Positions 1 through 9,071 of a stretch of 64,000 nucleotides of DNA are shown here, one piece after another. Location of the stretch: positions 3,052,001 to 3,116,000 of the forward strand of contig NZ_CP032125.1 of the NCBI RefSeq assembly GCF_003544895.1, given 5' to 3'. Under the pieces are notes generated by a model. It had not been told where the DNA came from, ran no database searches, and saw only the letters and a program-made list of their open reading frames with translations. The number at the start of each line of letters is the position of its first letter. Position 1 is the stretch's first letter. Source of the DNA: Profundibacter amoris (GTDB lineage: Bacteria > Pseudomonadota > Alphaproteobacteria > Rhodobacterales > Rhodobacteraceae). A program made the position numbers and the translations under genes.

Positions 1-496
1 TGACAAATTCATCGGCAAAGCGCCCAAGCTGGTCAACAGCCACAGGGCCGGTGATCACCACATCGGTCACACGATCGCGCCACGCGCCGCGCCGCACGTT
101 CGGATCATCCGCCTGATCGGGCAAGGTGGTCACCGCATCCACCGCCGCCTGCACCTCGTCCGTGGCGCGGGCCATATCCCAGCCCGGTTCAAATTCGAGG
201 GCAACAATCCCCACACCTTCGCGCGATGTGCTGTTTGACGAGGTCACACCCTCGACCGACAGCAAAACCGGCTCCAGCACCTGCACAATGGCAGAATCCA
301 CATCCTCGGCTCCCGCGCCCTGCCAGGCAACGCTAACGGTCACTTTGTCGATCACCACATCGGGAAAAAACTGTGCCCGCATCCGTGGCAGTGCCGCGAT
401 GCCCAACGCAAGCAACACCACCAACAGCAGGTTGGCCGCCGTATTGTGGCGGGTGAAATAGGACAGGATTCCCTTTGAGGTGCCAGTGACAGACAT
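1..496 (-). CDS. RND-family efflux permease (AcrB-like), N-terminal part only
   Basis: Inner-membrane proton-driven pump subunit of a tripartite RND efflux system. Only the first 165 codons lie in the window; the rest is beyond position 1. Visible are a short cytoplasmic N-terminus, a first transmembrane helix at about residues 17-37, and the start of the periplasmic porter domain with the family pattern FFPDVVIDKVTVSVAW and the GxGAEDV region. It starts 3 bases after the stop of the upstream adaptor gene (500-1951), the usual adaptor-pump operon order, so both should be co-transcribed. The substrate cannot be told from this fragment. The family assignment is firm; drug versus metal efflux is open, although the heavy-metal type looks less likely from this N-terminus. 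Confidence 0.85.
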   Translation of the reverse strand, partial: MSVTGTSKGILSYFTRHNTAANLLLVVLLALGIAALPRMRAQFFPDVVIDKVTVSVAWQGAGAEDVDSAIVQVLEPVLLSVEGVTSSNSTSREGVGIVALEFEPGWDMARATDEVQAAVDAVTTLPDQADDPNVRRGAWRDRVTDVVITGPVAVDQLGRFADEFV

Positions 497-499
497 GCC

Positions 500-1951
500 C
501 TAGCCCCCCATCTTTGCTTCGATCCGTTGCACTGTTTGCGCCGGCACCTTGTCCTTGGCCAGTTGCGCCAGAACCTTGGCTTTGGCGGCTTCGGGCATCT
601 GGGCATTGCCTTTGACAAAGGCAATCAGCGCGGCGCGGCGTTCTTCGGACAATTCCAGCAGCGCGGCATCCTCTTGTGTTTCACCCGGACGCACCACCTT
701 GACCTTGATCCCCGCACCCAGCAGCGGCGATCGTTCCGCCACCACATCGCGCCCGACAATTTCGGGGCCGCGCACAATCACGTCATCGCCCTGCTTGCGC
801 AGAACCGTCACCGTGGCCTGCTCCAGCCGGTCGCCTTCGCCGATCAACAGCACATTGCCGCCGGAATCCACAGCCGATGCAGGCAACATAACCACATCGC
901 GCAACACAGGTTCCCTGACCTTCACGGTCACAAAATCACCGGGGCGGAACCCCTGTGCCGCGTCCAGCGTGGCAAACAGCAAGCGACCGGTCAGCCCCTC
1001 GCCCACCGCCGCGCTTTCGCGGCTGATGCGGCCTTGCGCCACCATATCCGCACCGGATGATTTCAGGATCACCGAAACCGGCGCCTTGATCAGTTTGCCG
1101 TCCTCATCCAGCAGCCGCGCATATTGGCTGGTGGACAGGCGGAAGGACACTTCCAGCGCGTTCGGATCCACCAGTTGCGCCAGCCTTTCGTTCAGGGTCA
1201 CAACCCCGCCCTGCACGGCCGTCACACTGTCCAGCGTGCCGTCAAATCCGGCGTAAATTTCGGTATCGGCCAGGCGCCGCTTTGCCTCGGCCAGATTGAC
1301 CTTTTGTCGGGTAAGTCGGGTTTTGGCACGGGTCAGGCGGGCCTGTGCCTGTTGCAAGGCCTGTCGCCGCGACAGCACGGCCTGACGGGCCACAGCCTCG
1401 GCCAGTTCTGCGGCCTCGACCGCCGCATCGGTGCCAACACCGCGTTCGCGCAGGTTCTTTTGGCGGGTCAGGGCCTGAAGGCGAAGCCGCGCCTGTTCCT
1501 CGGCCGATGCAACCTCGTCACGGGCCAGAACCAGTGCCGCGTCGGCCTCTTGCAATTCGGCTTCGGCCTCGACCAGATCGCCTTTGGCCCGTTCCAGCGC
1601 GGAGCGTGCGTTTTCGGGATCGATCCGCACCAGCAAATCACCGGATTTCACGGTGCCGCCTTCGACAAAGCCGTCGGCCAGCTCCACAATCCGGCCGGCC
1701 GCTGTGGCGCGCAAATCCAGCACCCGCTGGCTGCGGACCTCGCCAAAGGCAGTCATTTCCGGCACCACATCGCCCGCTGTCGCGGTTAGCACATTCACCG
1801 AGAACACCCGTTCACGCCGTGGCTGCGCCTTGCTTTCCTGTGCCCATTTATCCTGCAAGGCGGAATAAACCGAATTGCCTGCCCATGCCAACATCCCCAC
1901 TGTCAAAGACAGCAGGAACAGGCCAACAAGGCTGCGTCGCAAGAATCGCAT
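500..1951 (-). CDS. RND efflux periplasmic adaptor (HlyD/AcrA family)
   Basis: 483-residue membrane fusion protein linking an inner-membrane RND pump to an outer-membrane channel. It has an N-terminal signal/anchor helix (residues 8-26), a lipoyl-like half-motif at about 86-112 (GRIVELADGFVEGG...GDLLVRIDP), a long alpha-helical hairpin rich in Ala, Glu, Arg and Gln at about 113-225, then the second lipoyl half (TEIYAGFDGTLDSV) and the beta-barrel. The C-terminus (about 420-483) carries an extra charged Ala/Lys tail that is not typical of AcrA. It is immediately followed by the RND permease gene. Family membership is clear; the transported compound is unknown. Confidence 0.9.
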   Translation of the reverse strand: MRFLRRSLVGLFLLSLTVGMLAWAGNSVYSALQDKWAQESKAQPRRERVFSVNVLTATAGDVVPEMTAFGEVRSQRVLDLRATAAGRIVELADGFVEGGTVKSGDLLVRIDPENARSALERAKGDLVEAEAELQEADAALVLARDEVASAEEQARLRLQALTRQKNLRERGVGTDAAVEAAELAEAVARQAVLSRRQALQQAQARLTRAKTRLTRQKVNLAEAKRRLADTEIYAGFDGTLDSVTAVQGGVVTLNERLAQLVDPNALEVSFRLSTSQYARLLDEDGKLIKAPVSVILKSSGADMVAQGRISRESAAVGEGLTGRLLFATLDAAQGFRPGDFVTVKVREPVLRDVVMLPASAVDSGGNVLLIGEGDRLEQATVTVLRKQGDDVIVRGPEIVGRDVVAERSPLLGAGIKVKVVRPGETQEDAALLELSEERRAALIAFVKGNAQMPEAAKAKVLAQLAKDKVPAQTVQRIEAKMGG

Positions 1952-2031
1952 CTGGAACTTCCCTCTGGATCGCGGTCAGTTCCCAATATAAGCAGTATCA
2001 ACAGCAGTTACCACACCCGCGAAGGGGGTGA

Positions 2032-2523
2032 TCAGTTCACTTCGGACAGGTAAATCCCCAATCCGCCCTTCGGGTGGCGAAATGCCACAACCCAAAGCAC
2101 ACCCTGAACCTGCGCATTGACAATGGCCGATTTCAGGTCGGCATTGTCGGCCTCTGTCATGTAACAGGCGGTATAATACCGTGCCGATCCAAACTGGCTG
2201 CGCTGTTTAAGCGAGGTAAAGTAGCCATCATACTGGTCCGAAAAATATCCGTCACTGTCCAGCGTGCCGGTTTTGTGCACATTGGCACGGTCCTGCTGTA
2301 AAACAGCGGCAACATCGTTCAGGCGCACGCCCCTTGAATTTGTCAGATCACGCGGCGCAATCAGCGCGGTGTATGAGTCGATCACTTCGGCCTGCACCGG
2401 TTGCCCCCTATAGCGCAGTGTCACGGTATCACCCGCATCCTCGACACAATCTGCCGCCAGACCGGCGACGGGTAAAAGGGCACTTGTTACGACAGCTAAA
2501 ACTTTGAAAAGGTTACGGATCAT
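2032..2523 (-). CDS. Secreted protein of unknown function
   Basis: 163 residues beginning with a clear Sec signal peptide (residues 1-23, cleavage expected after LAA or GLAA). The mature part has two cysteines, one near its start (ADCVED) and one in YTACYM, which could form a disulfide in the periplasm. I do not recognise the family. It lies 80 bases upstream of the efflux adaptor gene on the same strand and could share its transcript, but nothing in the sequence links it to efflux. Confidence 0.7.
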   Translation of the reverse strand: MIRNLFKVLAVVTSALLPVAGLAADCVEDAGDTVTLRYRGQPVQAEVIDSYTALIAPRDLTNSRGVRLNDVAAVLQQDRANVHKTGTLDSDGYFSDQYDGYFTSLKQRSQFGSARYYTACYMTEADNADLKSAIVNAQVQGVLWVVAFRHPKGGLGIYLSEVN

Positions 2524-2560
2524 GGCCGTATTCTCCTTGGTTTTCCGAACCTAACATTTG

Positions 2561-3094
2561 TTATTTCCGGCGCTTGTGTTCGTCCAGCCGCGGGAAAATC
2601 TCGACGAAATTACAGGGGCCGTGGCGGTAATCCAGTTGCACCGACAGGATTTCATCCCATGCGTCCTTGCAGGCACCGGGGCTGCCGGGCAAGGCAAACA
2701 GATAGGTGCCGTTGGCCACACCGCCACAGGCGCGGGATTGCACGGCGGACATGCCGACCTTGGGGAATGAAATCATCGTGAACAGGGTGGAAAAGGCATC
2801 CATTTCCTTTTCGTAAACATCCCTATGCGCCTCGACGGTTACATCACGGCCCGTCAGGCCGGTGCCGCCGGTGGAGATCACCACATCCACGTCTTTGTTT
2901 GCACACCATTCGCGCAACTGGTCGGCAATCTGTTCCCGCTCGTCCCGCAGGATTTTGCGGTCGGCCACGATATGGCCCGCCCCCTCGATCCGGTCGACCA
3001 GCGTTTTGCCGGATTTATCGTCCTCGATCTTGCGCGTGTCCGAGACCGTCAGAACGGCGATACGGACGGGGATGAATTCTTTTTCGTTCGACAT
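2561..3094 (-). CDS. moaB: Molybdenum cofactor biosynthesis protein B
   Basis: MoaB/MogA-family protein that acts on molybdopterin (adenylylation step) in cofactor synthesis. From the chosen ATG at 3094 it is 177 residues, normal for MoaB. The molybdopterin-binding motif STGGTGLTGRD is at residues 74-84 and the second family motif ALPGSPG at 134-140. An upstream in-frame ATG at 3130 would add 12 residues; I prefer 3094 because conservation starts right after it. It stands apart from moaE-moaD (16333-17027), but all would supply the molybdenum cofactor for the formate dehydrogenase at 62124-64000. Confidence 0.92.
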   Translation of the reverse strand: MSNEKEFIPVRIAVLTVSDTRKIEDDKSGKTLVDRIEGAGHIVADRKILRDEREQIADQLREWCANKDVDVVISTGGTGLTGRDVTVEAHRDVYEKEMDAFSTLFTMISFPKVGMSAVQSRACGGVANGTYLFALPGSPGACKDAWDEILSVQLDYRHGPCNFVEIFPRLDEHKRRK

Positions 3095-3257
3095 GGTTTC
3101 ACTTTTCCCGTTTTCCTGTAGCGCACTCATCGCTCCCTGAACGGGCGCTCTTCGTTTGTCGCGAAGAAAGCCGTCAGACTTGATGAGCCGCCCTCTTGGA
3201 TTGTTTCATTAGCCAGTTTTGCCATCGCTTGTCATGCGCCAGATCAAGAATTGCAAA

Positions 3258-4046
3258 TTATCCCTCTGCCAATTTCGCCTTTAGCGCCAGCAGATCCGCC
3301 CAGGCCTCGCGTTTGGCATGGGGGCTGCGCAGCAGATAGGCCGGATGGAACATCGGCAACACCGGCAAGCCCATCACCGTATCCCAGTTACCGCGCATCC
3401 GCGTGATCCCCTTGCGGCCCAGCATCGCCAGACAGGAACTGTTGCCCATCAATACGATCACCTCGGGCGATACCAGTTCGATATGCCGCTCCACGAACGG
3501 GCGCAGCATGGCGATTTCCTCGGGTGATGGATCGCGGTTTTGTGGCGGGCGCCACGGCAGGATATTGGTGATATAGACCGAGGACGCCGGATCGGGTCCG
3601 GCACGGTCCAGACCAATCGCCGCCAGCATCTTGTCCAGCAACTGCCCCGCACGGCCAACGAAGGGACGCCCCTCGCGATCCTCGTCGCGGCCCGGCGCTT
3701 CGCCGATGATCATCACCCGCGATTGCGGATTGCCATCCGAGAACACAAGGTTTCGCGCGCCCCGCTTCAACTCGCAATGCTCGAATGCCGCCAATGCCAC
3801 GCGCAATGCAGGCAGGTCCGCCGCCGCTGCGGCCGCCGCCTTGGCCACTGCGACCCTATCCACCTCGACCGGTTTGACCGCAACGGGCGCCGCCGCTTTG
3901 GCCACAGGCGCGGGTTTGGGCTTGGGCGCTTCGCTCACCAACTCGTAGCGGTTCAGCGGTTCATCCCCGATCGCCTCGTCCGCGCCCAGTTCGACCTGCC
4001 ACTCCAGCGCGGCCCTGGCCTCAAAATATTCCGTTGCAGAATCCAT
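3258..4046 (-). CDS. Uracil-DNA glycosylase family 4/5-like protein
   Basis: 262-residue member of the uracil-DNA glycosylase superfamily, expected to remove uracil from DNA in base excision repair. Seen: the uracil-pocket motif GEAPGRDEDREGRPFVGRAG, the NILPWRPPQNRDPSPEE segment and the MFHPAYLLR motif near the C-terminus. The start at 4046 is preferred to 4202 because the extra 52 residues look like translated intergenic DNA. Oddity: three of the four cysteines that bind the [4Fe-4S] cluster in classic family 4 enzymes are missing. FEHCELK keeps one, the usual kCRPP is PWRPP, and the later Cys is Leu. The N-terminal third is an Ala/Pro/Lys-rich linker. It is therefore a cluster-less relative; activity is likely but unproven. 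Confidence 0.85.
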   Translation of the reverse strand: MDSATEYFEARAALEWQVELGADEAIGDEPLNRYELVSEAPKPKPAPVAKAAAPVAVKPVEVDRVAVAKAAAAAAADLPALRVALAAFEHCELKRGARNLVFSDGNPQSRVMIIGEAPGRDEDREGRPFVGRAGQLLDKMLAAIGLDRAGPDPASSVYITNILPWRPPQNRDPSPEEIAMLRPFVERHIELVSPEVIVLMGNSSCLAMLGRKGITRMRGNWDTVMGLPVLPMFHPAYLLRSPHAKREAWADLLALKAKLAEG

Positions 4047-4138
4047 GGGCCCCAAGGTAGGCCCGATTGCCACCAAGGTAAATGCCTTGCCGCAAACCCG
4101 CGGCTTTTCTATAAGCAGGAAAACAAGGATAGCCGCAT

Positions 4139-5095
4139 ATGAGTTTCGATCACAGACACCTCCTTGGAATTGAGCATCTAAAGCCTCATGAAATAACGGC
4201 AATTCTGGATTTGGCGGATCAGTATGTCGATCTGAATCGCCGTCAGGTGAAACATTCCGATGCCTTGGCCGGCCTGACGCAAATCAACATGTTCTTTGAA
4301 AATTCCACCCGCACGCAGGCGTCTTTCGAAATAGCCGGCAAACGGCTGGGGGCGGATGTGATGAATATGGCGATGCAGGCCTCAAGCATCAAAAAGGGCG
4401 AAACCCTGATTGACACCGCCCTGACCCTGAACGCCATGCACCCCGATCTGCTGGTGGTGCGCCACCCGCATTCGGGGGCTGTGGACCTGCTGGCGCAAAA
4501 GGTGAATTGCGCGGTTCTGAACGCCGGTGACGGCACCCATGAGCACCCGACCCAGGCCCTGCTGGACGCGCTGACGATCCGCCGCGCCAAGGGGCGGCTG
4601 CACCGGCTGAGCATCGCCATTTGCGGCGACATCGCCCATTCCCGCGTGGCGCGCAGCAACATCATGCTGCTGGGCAAGATGGAGAACCGCATCCGGCTGA
4701 TCGGCCCGCCCACATTGATGCCCGCCGGCATTGCCGAATTCGGGGTCGAGGTGTTCGACGACATGCGCGAGGGGCTGAAGGATGTGGACGTGGTGATGAT
4801 GCTGCGCCTGCAAAAAGAGCGGATGGACGGCGGATTCATCCCCTCGTCCCGCGAATATTACCACCGCTTCGGGCTGGACGCCGACAAGCTGTCCCACGCC
4901 AAAGAGGACGCTATCGTGATGCACCCCGGCCCGATGAACCGCGGTGTGGAAATCGACGGCACGCTGGCCGATGACATCAACCGGTCCGTTATTCAGGAAC
5001 AGGTGGAAATGGGGGTTGCTGTGCGCATGGCGGCAATGGACTTGCTGGCACGGAATTTACGGGCCAGAGACAGGCAAGAAGGGGTAATGGTGTGA
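4139..5095 (+). CDS. pyrB: Aspartate carbamoyltransferase catalytic subunit
   Basis: Joins carbamoyl phosphate and aspartate, the first committed step of pyrimidine synthesis. 318 residues, normal length. Seen: carbamoyl-phosphate loop [13 protein letters not shown], the HPHSG segment, [16 protein letters not shown], the aspartate-binding [13 protein letters not shown] region and the [12 protein letters not shown] motif. It starts an operon in which each next gene overlaps the previous one by four bases: two PH-like membrane proteins, then a dihydroorotase-like protein. The last codons overlap the GTG of the next gene. No pyrI is present, which fits ATCases that instead pair with a dihydroorotase-like partner. 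Confidence 0.97.
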   Translation: MSFDHRHLLGIEHLKPHEITAILDLADQYVDLNRRQVKHSDALAGLTQINMFFENSTRTQASFEIAGKRLGADVMNMAMQASSIKKGETLIDTALTLNAMHPDLLVVRHPHSGAVDLLAQKVNCAVLNAGDGTHEHPTQALLDALTIRRAKGRLHRLSIAICGDIAHSRVARSNIMLLGKMENRIRLIGPPTLMPAGIAEFGVEVFDDMREGLKDVDVVMMLRLQKERMDGGFIPSSREYYHRFGLDADKLSHAKEDAIVMHPGPMNRGVEIDGTLADDINRSVIQEQVEMGVAVRMAAMDLLARNLRARDRQEGVMV

Positions 5096-5511
5096 GCCAG
5101 ACCGCCACGGACGAACAGATTATCATGACCATCCACGCCGACCGGCGCGCCTATAACCGCGAGCATGTGGTGCTGTTCCTGATCGGGGCCATCAGCATGT
5201 ATGGCACTCTGTGGGCCCTCGGAAACCCTTTCCCCTGGACCGGTATTGTCGGGGCGGCATTCGCCATCTTCATCCGCTGGTTCTATGTGGCCTCGGAAGC
5301 AATGGACGCGGTCTGGACCCTGACCGACACACGTCTTTACGGTCCCTCGGAACGCTCGATCCCGCTGGCCAGTATCAAAACCGTGCGCAGTCTGTTTTCC
5401 GCCGTGCAGGTGATCACCCATAACGGCGACAAATACATGCTGAAGTATCTGGCAGACCCCGAAGGCACCGTAAACGCCATTCTGTCCGCACGCGACAGGG
5501 GGATGGCATGA
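5092..5511 (+). CDS. Small membrane protein with bacterial PH-like domain
   Basis: 139 residues. Begins with GTG inside the pyrB stop region (GTGA overlap). Two hydrophobic helices at about 25-45 and 49-68 are followed by a soluble beta-rich region ([27 protein letters not shown]) typical of the YdbS/bPH type fold, in which a membrane-proximal PH-like domain follows two helices. Its substrate or partner is unknown. Tight coupling between pyrB and the dihydroorotase-like gene suggests co-regulation, but a role in pyrimidine synthesis is only inference. Product databases sometimes label proteins here by their neighbours, which should not be trusted. Confidence 0.75.
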   Translation: MSQTATDEQIIMTIHADRRAYNREHVVLFLIGAISMYGTLWALGNPFPWTGIVGAAFAIFIRWFYVASEAMDAVWTLTDTRLYGPSERSIPLASIKTVRSLFSAVQVITHNGDKYMLKYLADPEGTVNAILSARDRGMA

Positions 5512-6032
5512 CCATACCTGCCGGTTGGGAAGGAATCTTTGAAAAGGACGAGAAAATCCTCTGGCAGGGGCATCCCGATACAGCTGTGCATATCGGCCCG
5601 CGCGATATTCCCAGAATGGCATTCGGCAGTGTTTTCGCCGGATTTGCCCTGTTCTGGATGATTGGCGCTGCCGCAACCGGCGGCTATTTCTGGATGTTCG
5701 GCCTGTTGCATTTTACCGTTGGCCTGCTGCTGGCCTTGGGGCCGGTATTCTGGGGGCCTTACCGCCGCCGGCACACATGGTATACCCTGACCAACAAACA
5801 TGCCTATATCGCCACCGACCTGCCGGTGTTTGGACGCAAGCTGAAATCCTATCCCGTTACACGCGACATGCCGCTGGAACTGGAAAAGGCAGACATCCCG
5901 ACGGTCTACTTCGCCGAGGAATGGAAGCAGCGCAAGAACGGCAGCTACCGGCACAAGATCGGGTTCGAGAACATTTCCGACGGGCTGACAGTTTACGGCC
6001 TGCTCCGCGACATCCAGAGAAACAAGCCATGA
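5508..6032 (+). CDS. Second PH-like membrane protein in the pyr operon
   Basis: 174 residues, overlapping the previous gene by ATGA. N-terminal DEKILWQGHPD is the common opening of bPH proteins, followed by two membrane helices at about 36-58 and 62-84, then a PH-like stretch starting WYTLTNKHAYIAT and ending in a conserved-looking GFENISDG loop. The architecture parallels 5092-5511, so the two may form a heteromeric membrane complex. The exact function is unknown. Confidence 0.75.
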   Translation: MTIPAGWEGIFEKDEKILWQGHPDTAVHIGPRDIPRMAFGSVFAGFALFWMIGAAATGGYFWMFGLLHFTVGLLLALGPVFWGPYRRRHTWYTLTNKHAYIATDLPVFGRKLKSYPVTRDMPLELEKADIPTVYFAEEWKQRKNGSYRHKIGFENISDGLTVYGLLRDIQRNKP

Positions 6033-7294
6033 CATTGACCCTGACAAACGCCCGCCTGATCAACCCCGAAACGGGCACCGATACCATCGGCAGCCTGACG
6101 ATAAAGGACGGTGTGATCACCGGTATCAACACCGCCCCCGTTGGCGATGTGGTGGATTGTAGCGGCAAATGCCTTGCGCCGGGCATTGTCGATATCGGCG
6201 TTAAGGTCTGCGAGCCGGGCGAGCGGCACAAGGAAAGCTATCGCACCGCCGGTCTGGCGGCGGCGGCAGGCGGCGTGACCACCGTTGTCACCCGCCCCGA
6301 CACCATGCCCGCGATCGACAGCCCCGAGGTTCTGGAATTCGTTGCACGCCGTGCGCGTGAGGCATCGCAGGTGCGCATGATCCCGATGGCCGCCCTGACC
6401 AAAGGCCGCGACGGGCGCGAGATGGTCGAGATCGGGTTCCTGCAAGACGCCGGTGCCGCCGCCTTTACCGATTGCGACCGTGTGGTGACGGATACCAAGG
6501 TGTTCGCCCGCTGCCTGACCTACGCCCGAAGCCTGAACGCGCTGGTGATTGCCCATCCGCAAGACCCCGTGATGTCCAAAGGTGCGGCTGTGACCAGCGG
6601 CAAATTCGCCTCGCTTCGTGGCCTGCCTGCCGTGTCCCCCATGGCCGAACGCATAGGGCTGGAACGCGATCTGGCGCTGGTGGAAATGACCAATGCCGCC
6701 TATCACGCCGACAACCTGTCCTCCGCTACGGCCCTGCCCGCGCTGGAACGCGCCAAGGCGGCGGGGCTGGATGTGACCGCCGGGGCCAGCATCCATCACC
6801 TGACCCTGAACGAATTGGACGTGGGCAATTACCGCACCTTCTTCAAGGTCAAACCGCCGCTACGCTCCGAAGACGACCGCAAGGCGCTGGTCGCCGCCGT
6901 GGCCAGCGGGCTGATCGACATCATATCCTCGATGCACACCCCGCAGGACGAAGAAAGCAAACGCCTGCCCTATGAAGAGGCCGCATCAGGGGCTGTGGCG
7001 CTGGAAACCCTGCTGCCCGCCGCAATGCGCCTGTATCACGCGGGCGATATGGATTTGCCGACCCTCTGGCGCGCGCTGTCGCTGAACCCTGCCAAACGGC
7101 TGGGTCTGGATGGCGGACGGCTGGCCGAAGGGGCGCCTGCCGATCTGGTTCTGTTCGATCCGGATGCGCCTTTTGTGATGGATCGTTTCAAGCTACAGTC
7201 GAAATCGAAAAACACCCCCTTTGACGAACAGCGGATGCAGGGCAAAGTGCTGGCGACCTGGGTCGGTGGCAAAGAAGTCTTCAGAAAAGGATAA
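6029..7294 (+). CDS. Dihydroorotase-like protein with degenerate metal site (PyrC'/PyrX type)
   Basis: 421 residues with an amidohydrolase fold of the class I dihydroorotase type; start ATG at 6029 overlaps the previous stop by ATGA. Overall signature is present (PGIVDIGVKVCEPGERHKES, GLAAAAGGVTTVVTRPDT, IHHLTLNE). The metal and catalytic residues are not: the usual HxH after PG-I/F-VD is G57-V58-K59, the later HicHvST histidine is N229, and the catalytic Asp of the DHAP motif is replaced (IISSMHTP, residues 298-305). By analogy with Pseudomonas PyrC', it is probably a non-catalytic partner that assembles with PyrB. A catalytic dihydroorotase should then exist elsewhere in the genome. Many pipelines would simply call this pyrC. 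Confidence 0.88.
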   Translation: MTLTLTNARLINPETGTDTIGSLTIKDGVITGINTAPVGDVVDCSGKCLAPGIVDIGVKVCEPGERHKESYRTAGLAAAAGGVTTVVTRPDTMPAIDSPEVLEFVARRAREASQVRMIPMAALTKGRDGREMVEIGFLQDAGAAAFTDCDRVVTDTKVFARCLTYARSLNALVIAHPQDPVMSKGAAVTSGKFASLRGLPAVSPMAERIGLERDLALVEMTNAAYHADNLSSATALPALERAKAAGLDVTAGASIHHLTLNELDVGNYRTFFKVKPPLRSEDDRKALVAAVASGLIDIISSMHTPQDEESKRLPYEEAASGAVALETLLPAAMRLYHAGDMDLPTLWRALSLNPAKRLGLDGGRLAEGAPADLVLFDPDAPFVMDRFKLQSKSKNTPFDEQRMQGKVLATWVGGKEVFRKG

Positions 7295-7297
7295 CCC

Positions 7298-7915
7298 ATG
7301 CCGGAAATCACCAGCAGCATGCAGATGCTGATCCTTGCCGGCGTTTTGGGCTATGTGCTGGGGTCGATCCCCTTTGGCATGGTTCTGGCCAAAATCATGG
7401 GGCTGGGCAACCTGCGCGAAATCGGCTCGGGCAACATCGGCACAACCAATGTTCTGCGCACCGGTAACAAAAAAGCCGCCGCGCTGACGCTGATATTCGA
7501 TGCGGGCAAAGGTGCTGTCGCGGTTCTGCTGGCCCGCGCATTCATTGACGAGGATGCGGCACAAATCGCCGGTTTGGCGGCGTTTCTGGGCCATTTATTT
7601 CCCGTCTGGCTGGGCTTTCGTGGCGGCAAAGGGGTGGCGACGTTTCTGGGCATCCTGCTGGCGCTATACTGGCCGCTGGGACTGGCCGCCTGCGCCACAT
7701 GGCTGTTCTTTGCGCTGACCTTCCGGATTTCGTCACTGGCGGCACTGGCAGCGGCCGGTTTCACGCCGTTCTGGATGATCATTCTGGGAAATCTGGAGCC
7801 TTTGTTCCTTGGAATGGCCCTGACCCTGCTGATCTTTATCCGTCACGGGGCCAACATCAAACGGATCAAGGCCGGAACCGAGCCAAAAATCGGCAACAAA
7901 AACAGCGCAGCCTAG
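7298..7915 (+). CDS. plsY: Acyl-phosphate:glycerol-3-phosphate acyltransferase
   Basis: Inner-membrane enzyme that acylates glycerol-3-phosphate from acyl-phosphate, the first step of phospholipid synthesis. 205 residues, normal. Motifs: IGSGNIGTTNVLR at 42-54 (family GSGNxGxTN), FPVWLGFRGGKGVAT in the middle, and about five hydrophobic helices. Starts 3 bases after the dihydroorotase-like gene, so it ends the pyrB operon. The C-terminus has the basic NIKRIKAGTEPKIG region shared by PlsY proteins. Confidence 0.95.
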   Translation: MPEITSSMQMLILAGVLGYVLGSIPFGMVLAKIMGLGNLREIGSGNIGTTNVLRTGNKKAAALTLIFDAGKGAVAVLLARAFIDEDAAQIAGLAAFLGHLFPVWLGFRGGKGVATFLGILLALYWPLGLAACATWLFFALTFRISSLAALAAAGFTPFWMIILGNLEPLFLGMALTLLIFIRHGANIKRIKAGTEPKIGNKNSAA

Positions 7916-8002
7916 GGCAATCTGTCCTATTTCCCAAAATACATGTTGTGCCGCGCGGTTTTCCCTATATCCAAGCGGGAACGATACTTATCAGGCACCT
8001 TC

Positions 8003-9046
8003 ATGAACAACCCGAATTCGCCGCACATGGCCCCGACCGAACCCGATACCACACGCGAGTGGGTGCGCCATCTGGCAAAATACCGTGACCCAAAGCTGTT
8101 TCGCAGCCTTTTGGAGCTGACAGCAACGGCTGGACCCTTCATCGCCCTTTGGGCACTGGCGTGGTGGTCGCTTTCCTACAGCTACTGGCTGACATTCGCG
8201 TTATCCCTGCTGAACGGGTTTTTCGTGGTGCGGCTGTTCATCATCCAGCATGATTGCGGGCATAGCTCCTATTTCAAGAACCGTATCACCGGCGACTGGG
8301 TCGGGCGTGTGCTGGGGGTGTTTACGGTTACGCCATATGATGTCTGGAAACGGGCGCATAACATCCATCACTCGACCTCGGGCAATCTGGACCGGCGCGA
8401 ACTGGGGGATATCGACACCATCACCGTTGACGAATATCAGGCGCTTTCGCGCATGGGGCGGTTCAAATACCGTTTCTATCGCAACCCTGTCATCCTGTTT
8501 CTGATTGGTCCCAGCTATATTTTCCTGCTGACCAACCGCTTGCCGATGGGCATGATGAAATCCGGCGCGAAATACTGGTTCAGCGCGCTTGGCACCAATG
8601 CCGCCATTCTGGCCCTGCTGGCCGTGATCGTCTATTTTGGTGGCTGGATGCCCTTGCTGCTGATCTTCCTGCCCAGCACGGTGATGGGCGCAACGATTGG
8701 CGTCTGGTTGTTCTATGTGCAGCACCAGTTTGAAAACACCTACTGGGACCGCGACGAAAACTGGAACCTGCACGACGCCGCGCTGCACGGCAGCTCGCAT
8801 TACGTTCTGCCCGAGCCGCTGCAATGGCTGACCGGATACATCGGCATCCATCATGTGCACCACATGTATGCCCGCATCCCGTTTTACCGGCTGAAAGAAG
8901 TGCTGCGCGATTTCCCCGTGCTGAACGAGGCCCAGCGCCTGACCATCCGCGAAAGCCTGTCTTGCGTAAAGCTGCAACTGTGGGACGAAAAGAACCGCAA
9001 GCTGCTGAGCTATCGCGAGATGAAGGAGATGTACGGGGCGGTTTAA
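8003..9046 (+). CDS. Membrane fatty acid desaturase
   Basis: 347-residue di-iron acyl-lipid desaturase or hydroxylase. The three histidine boxes are visible: HDCGH at 83-87, HNIHH at 119-123 and HHVHH near the C-terminus in IGIHHVHHMYARIP. Four or more hydrophobic segments lie between them. I chose ATG 8003 rather than the upstream frame-open TTG/ATG region (7943) because conservation begins here. It follows plsY on the same strand and may adjust membrane lipid unsaturation; the substrate position cannot be told. A strong rho-independent terminator follows at 9089-9120. Confidence 0.92.
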   Translation: MNNPNSPHMAPTEPDTTREWVRHLAKYRDPKLFRSLLELTATAGPFIALWALAWWSLSYSYWLTFALSLLNGFFVVRLFIIQHDCGHSSYFKNRITGDWVGRVLGVFTVTPYDVWKRAHNIHHSTSGNLDRRELGDIDTITVDEYQALSRMGRFKYRFYRNPVILFLIGPSYIFLLTNRLPMGMMKSGAKYWFSALGTNAAILALLAVIVYFGGWMPLLLIFLPSTVMGATIGVWLFYVQHQFENTYWDRDENWNLHDAALHGSSHYVLPEPLQWLTGYIGIHHVHHMYARIPFYRLKEVLRDFPVLNEAQRLTIRESLSCVKLQLWDEKNRKLLSYREMKEMYGAV

Positions 9047-9071
9047 CCCTACCGAACATTCACAATGAAAT

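Noticed and set aside
5777-6028. Extension of the dihydroorotase-like frame upstream of 6029
   Set aside because: This part overlaps the PH-like gene in another frame and has no similarity to the amidohydrolase family; ATG 6029 fits the ATGA overlap pattern of the operon.
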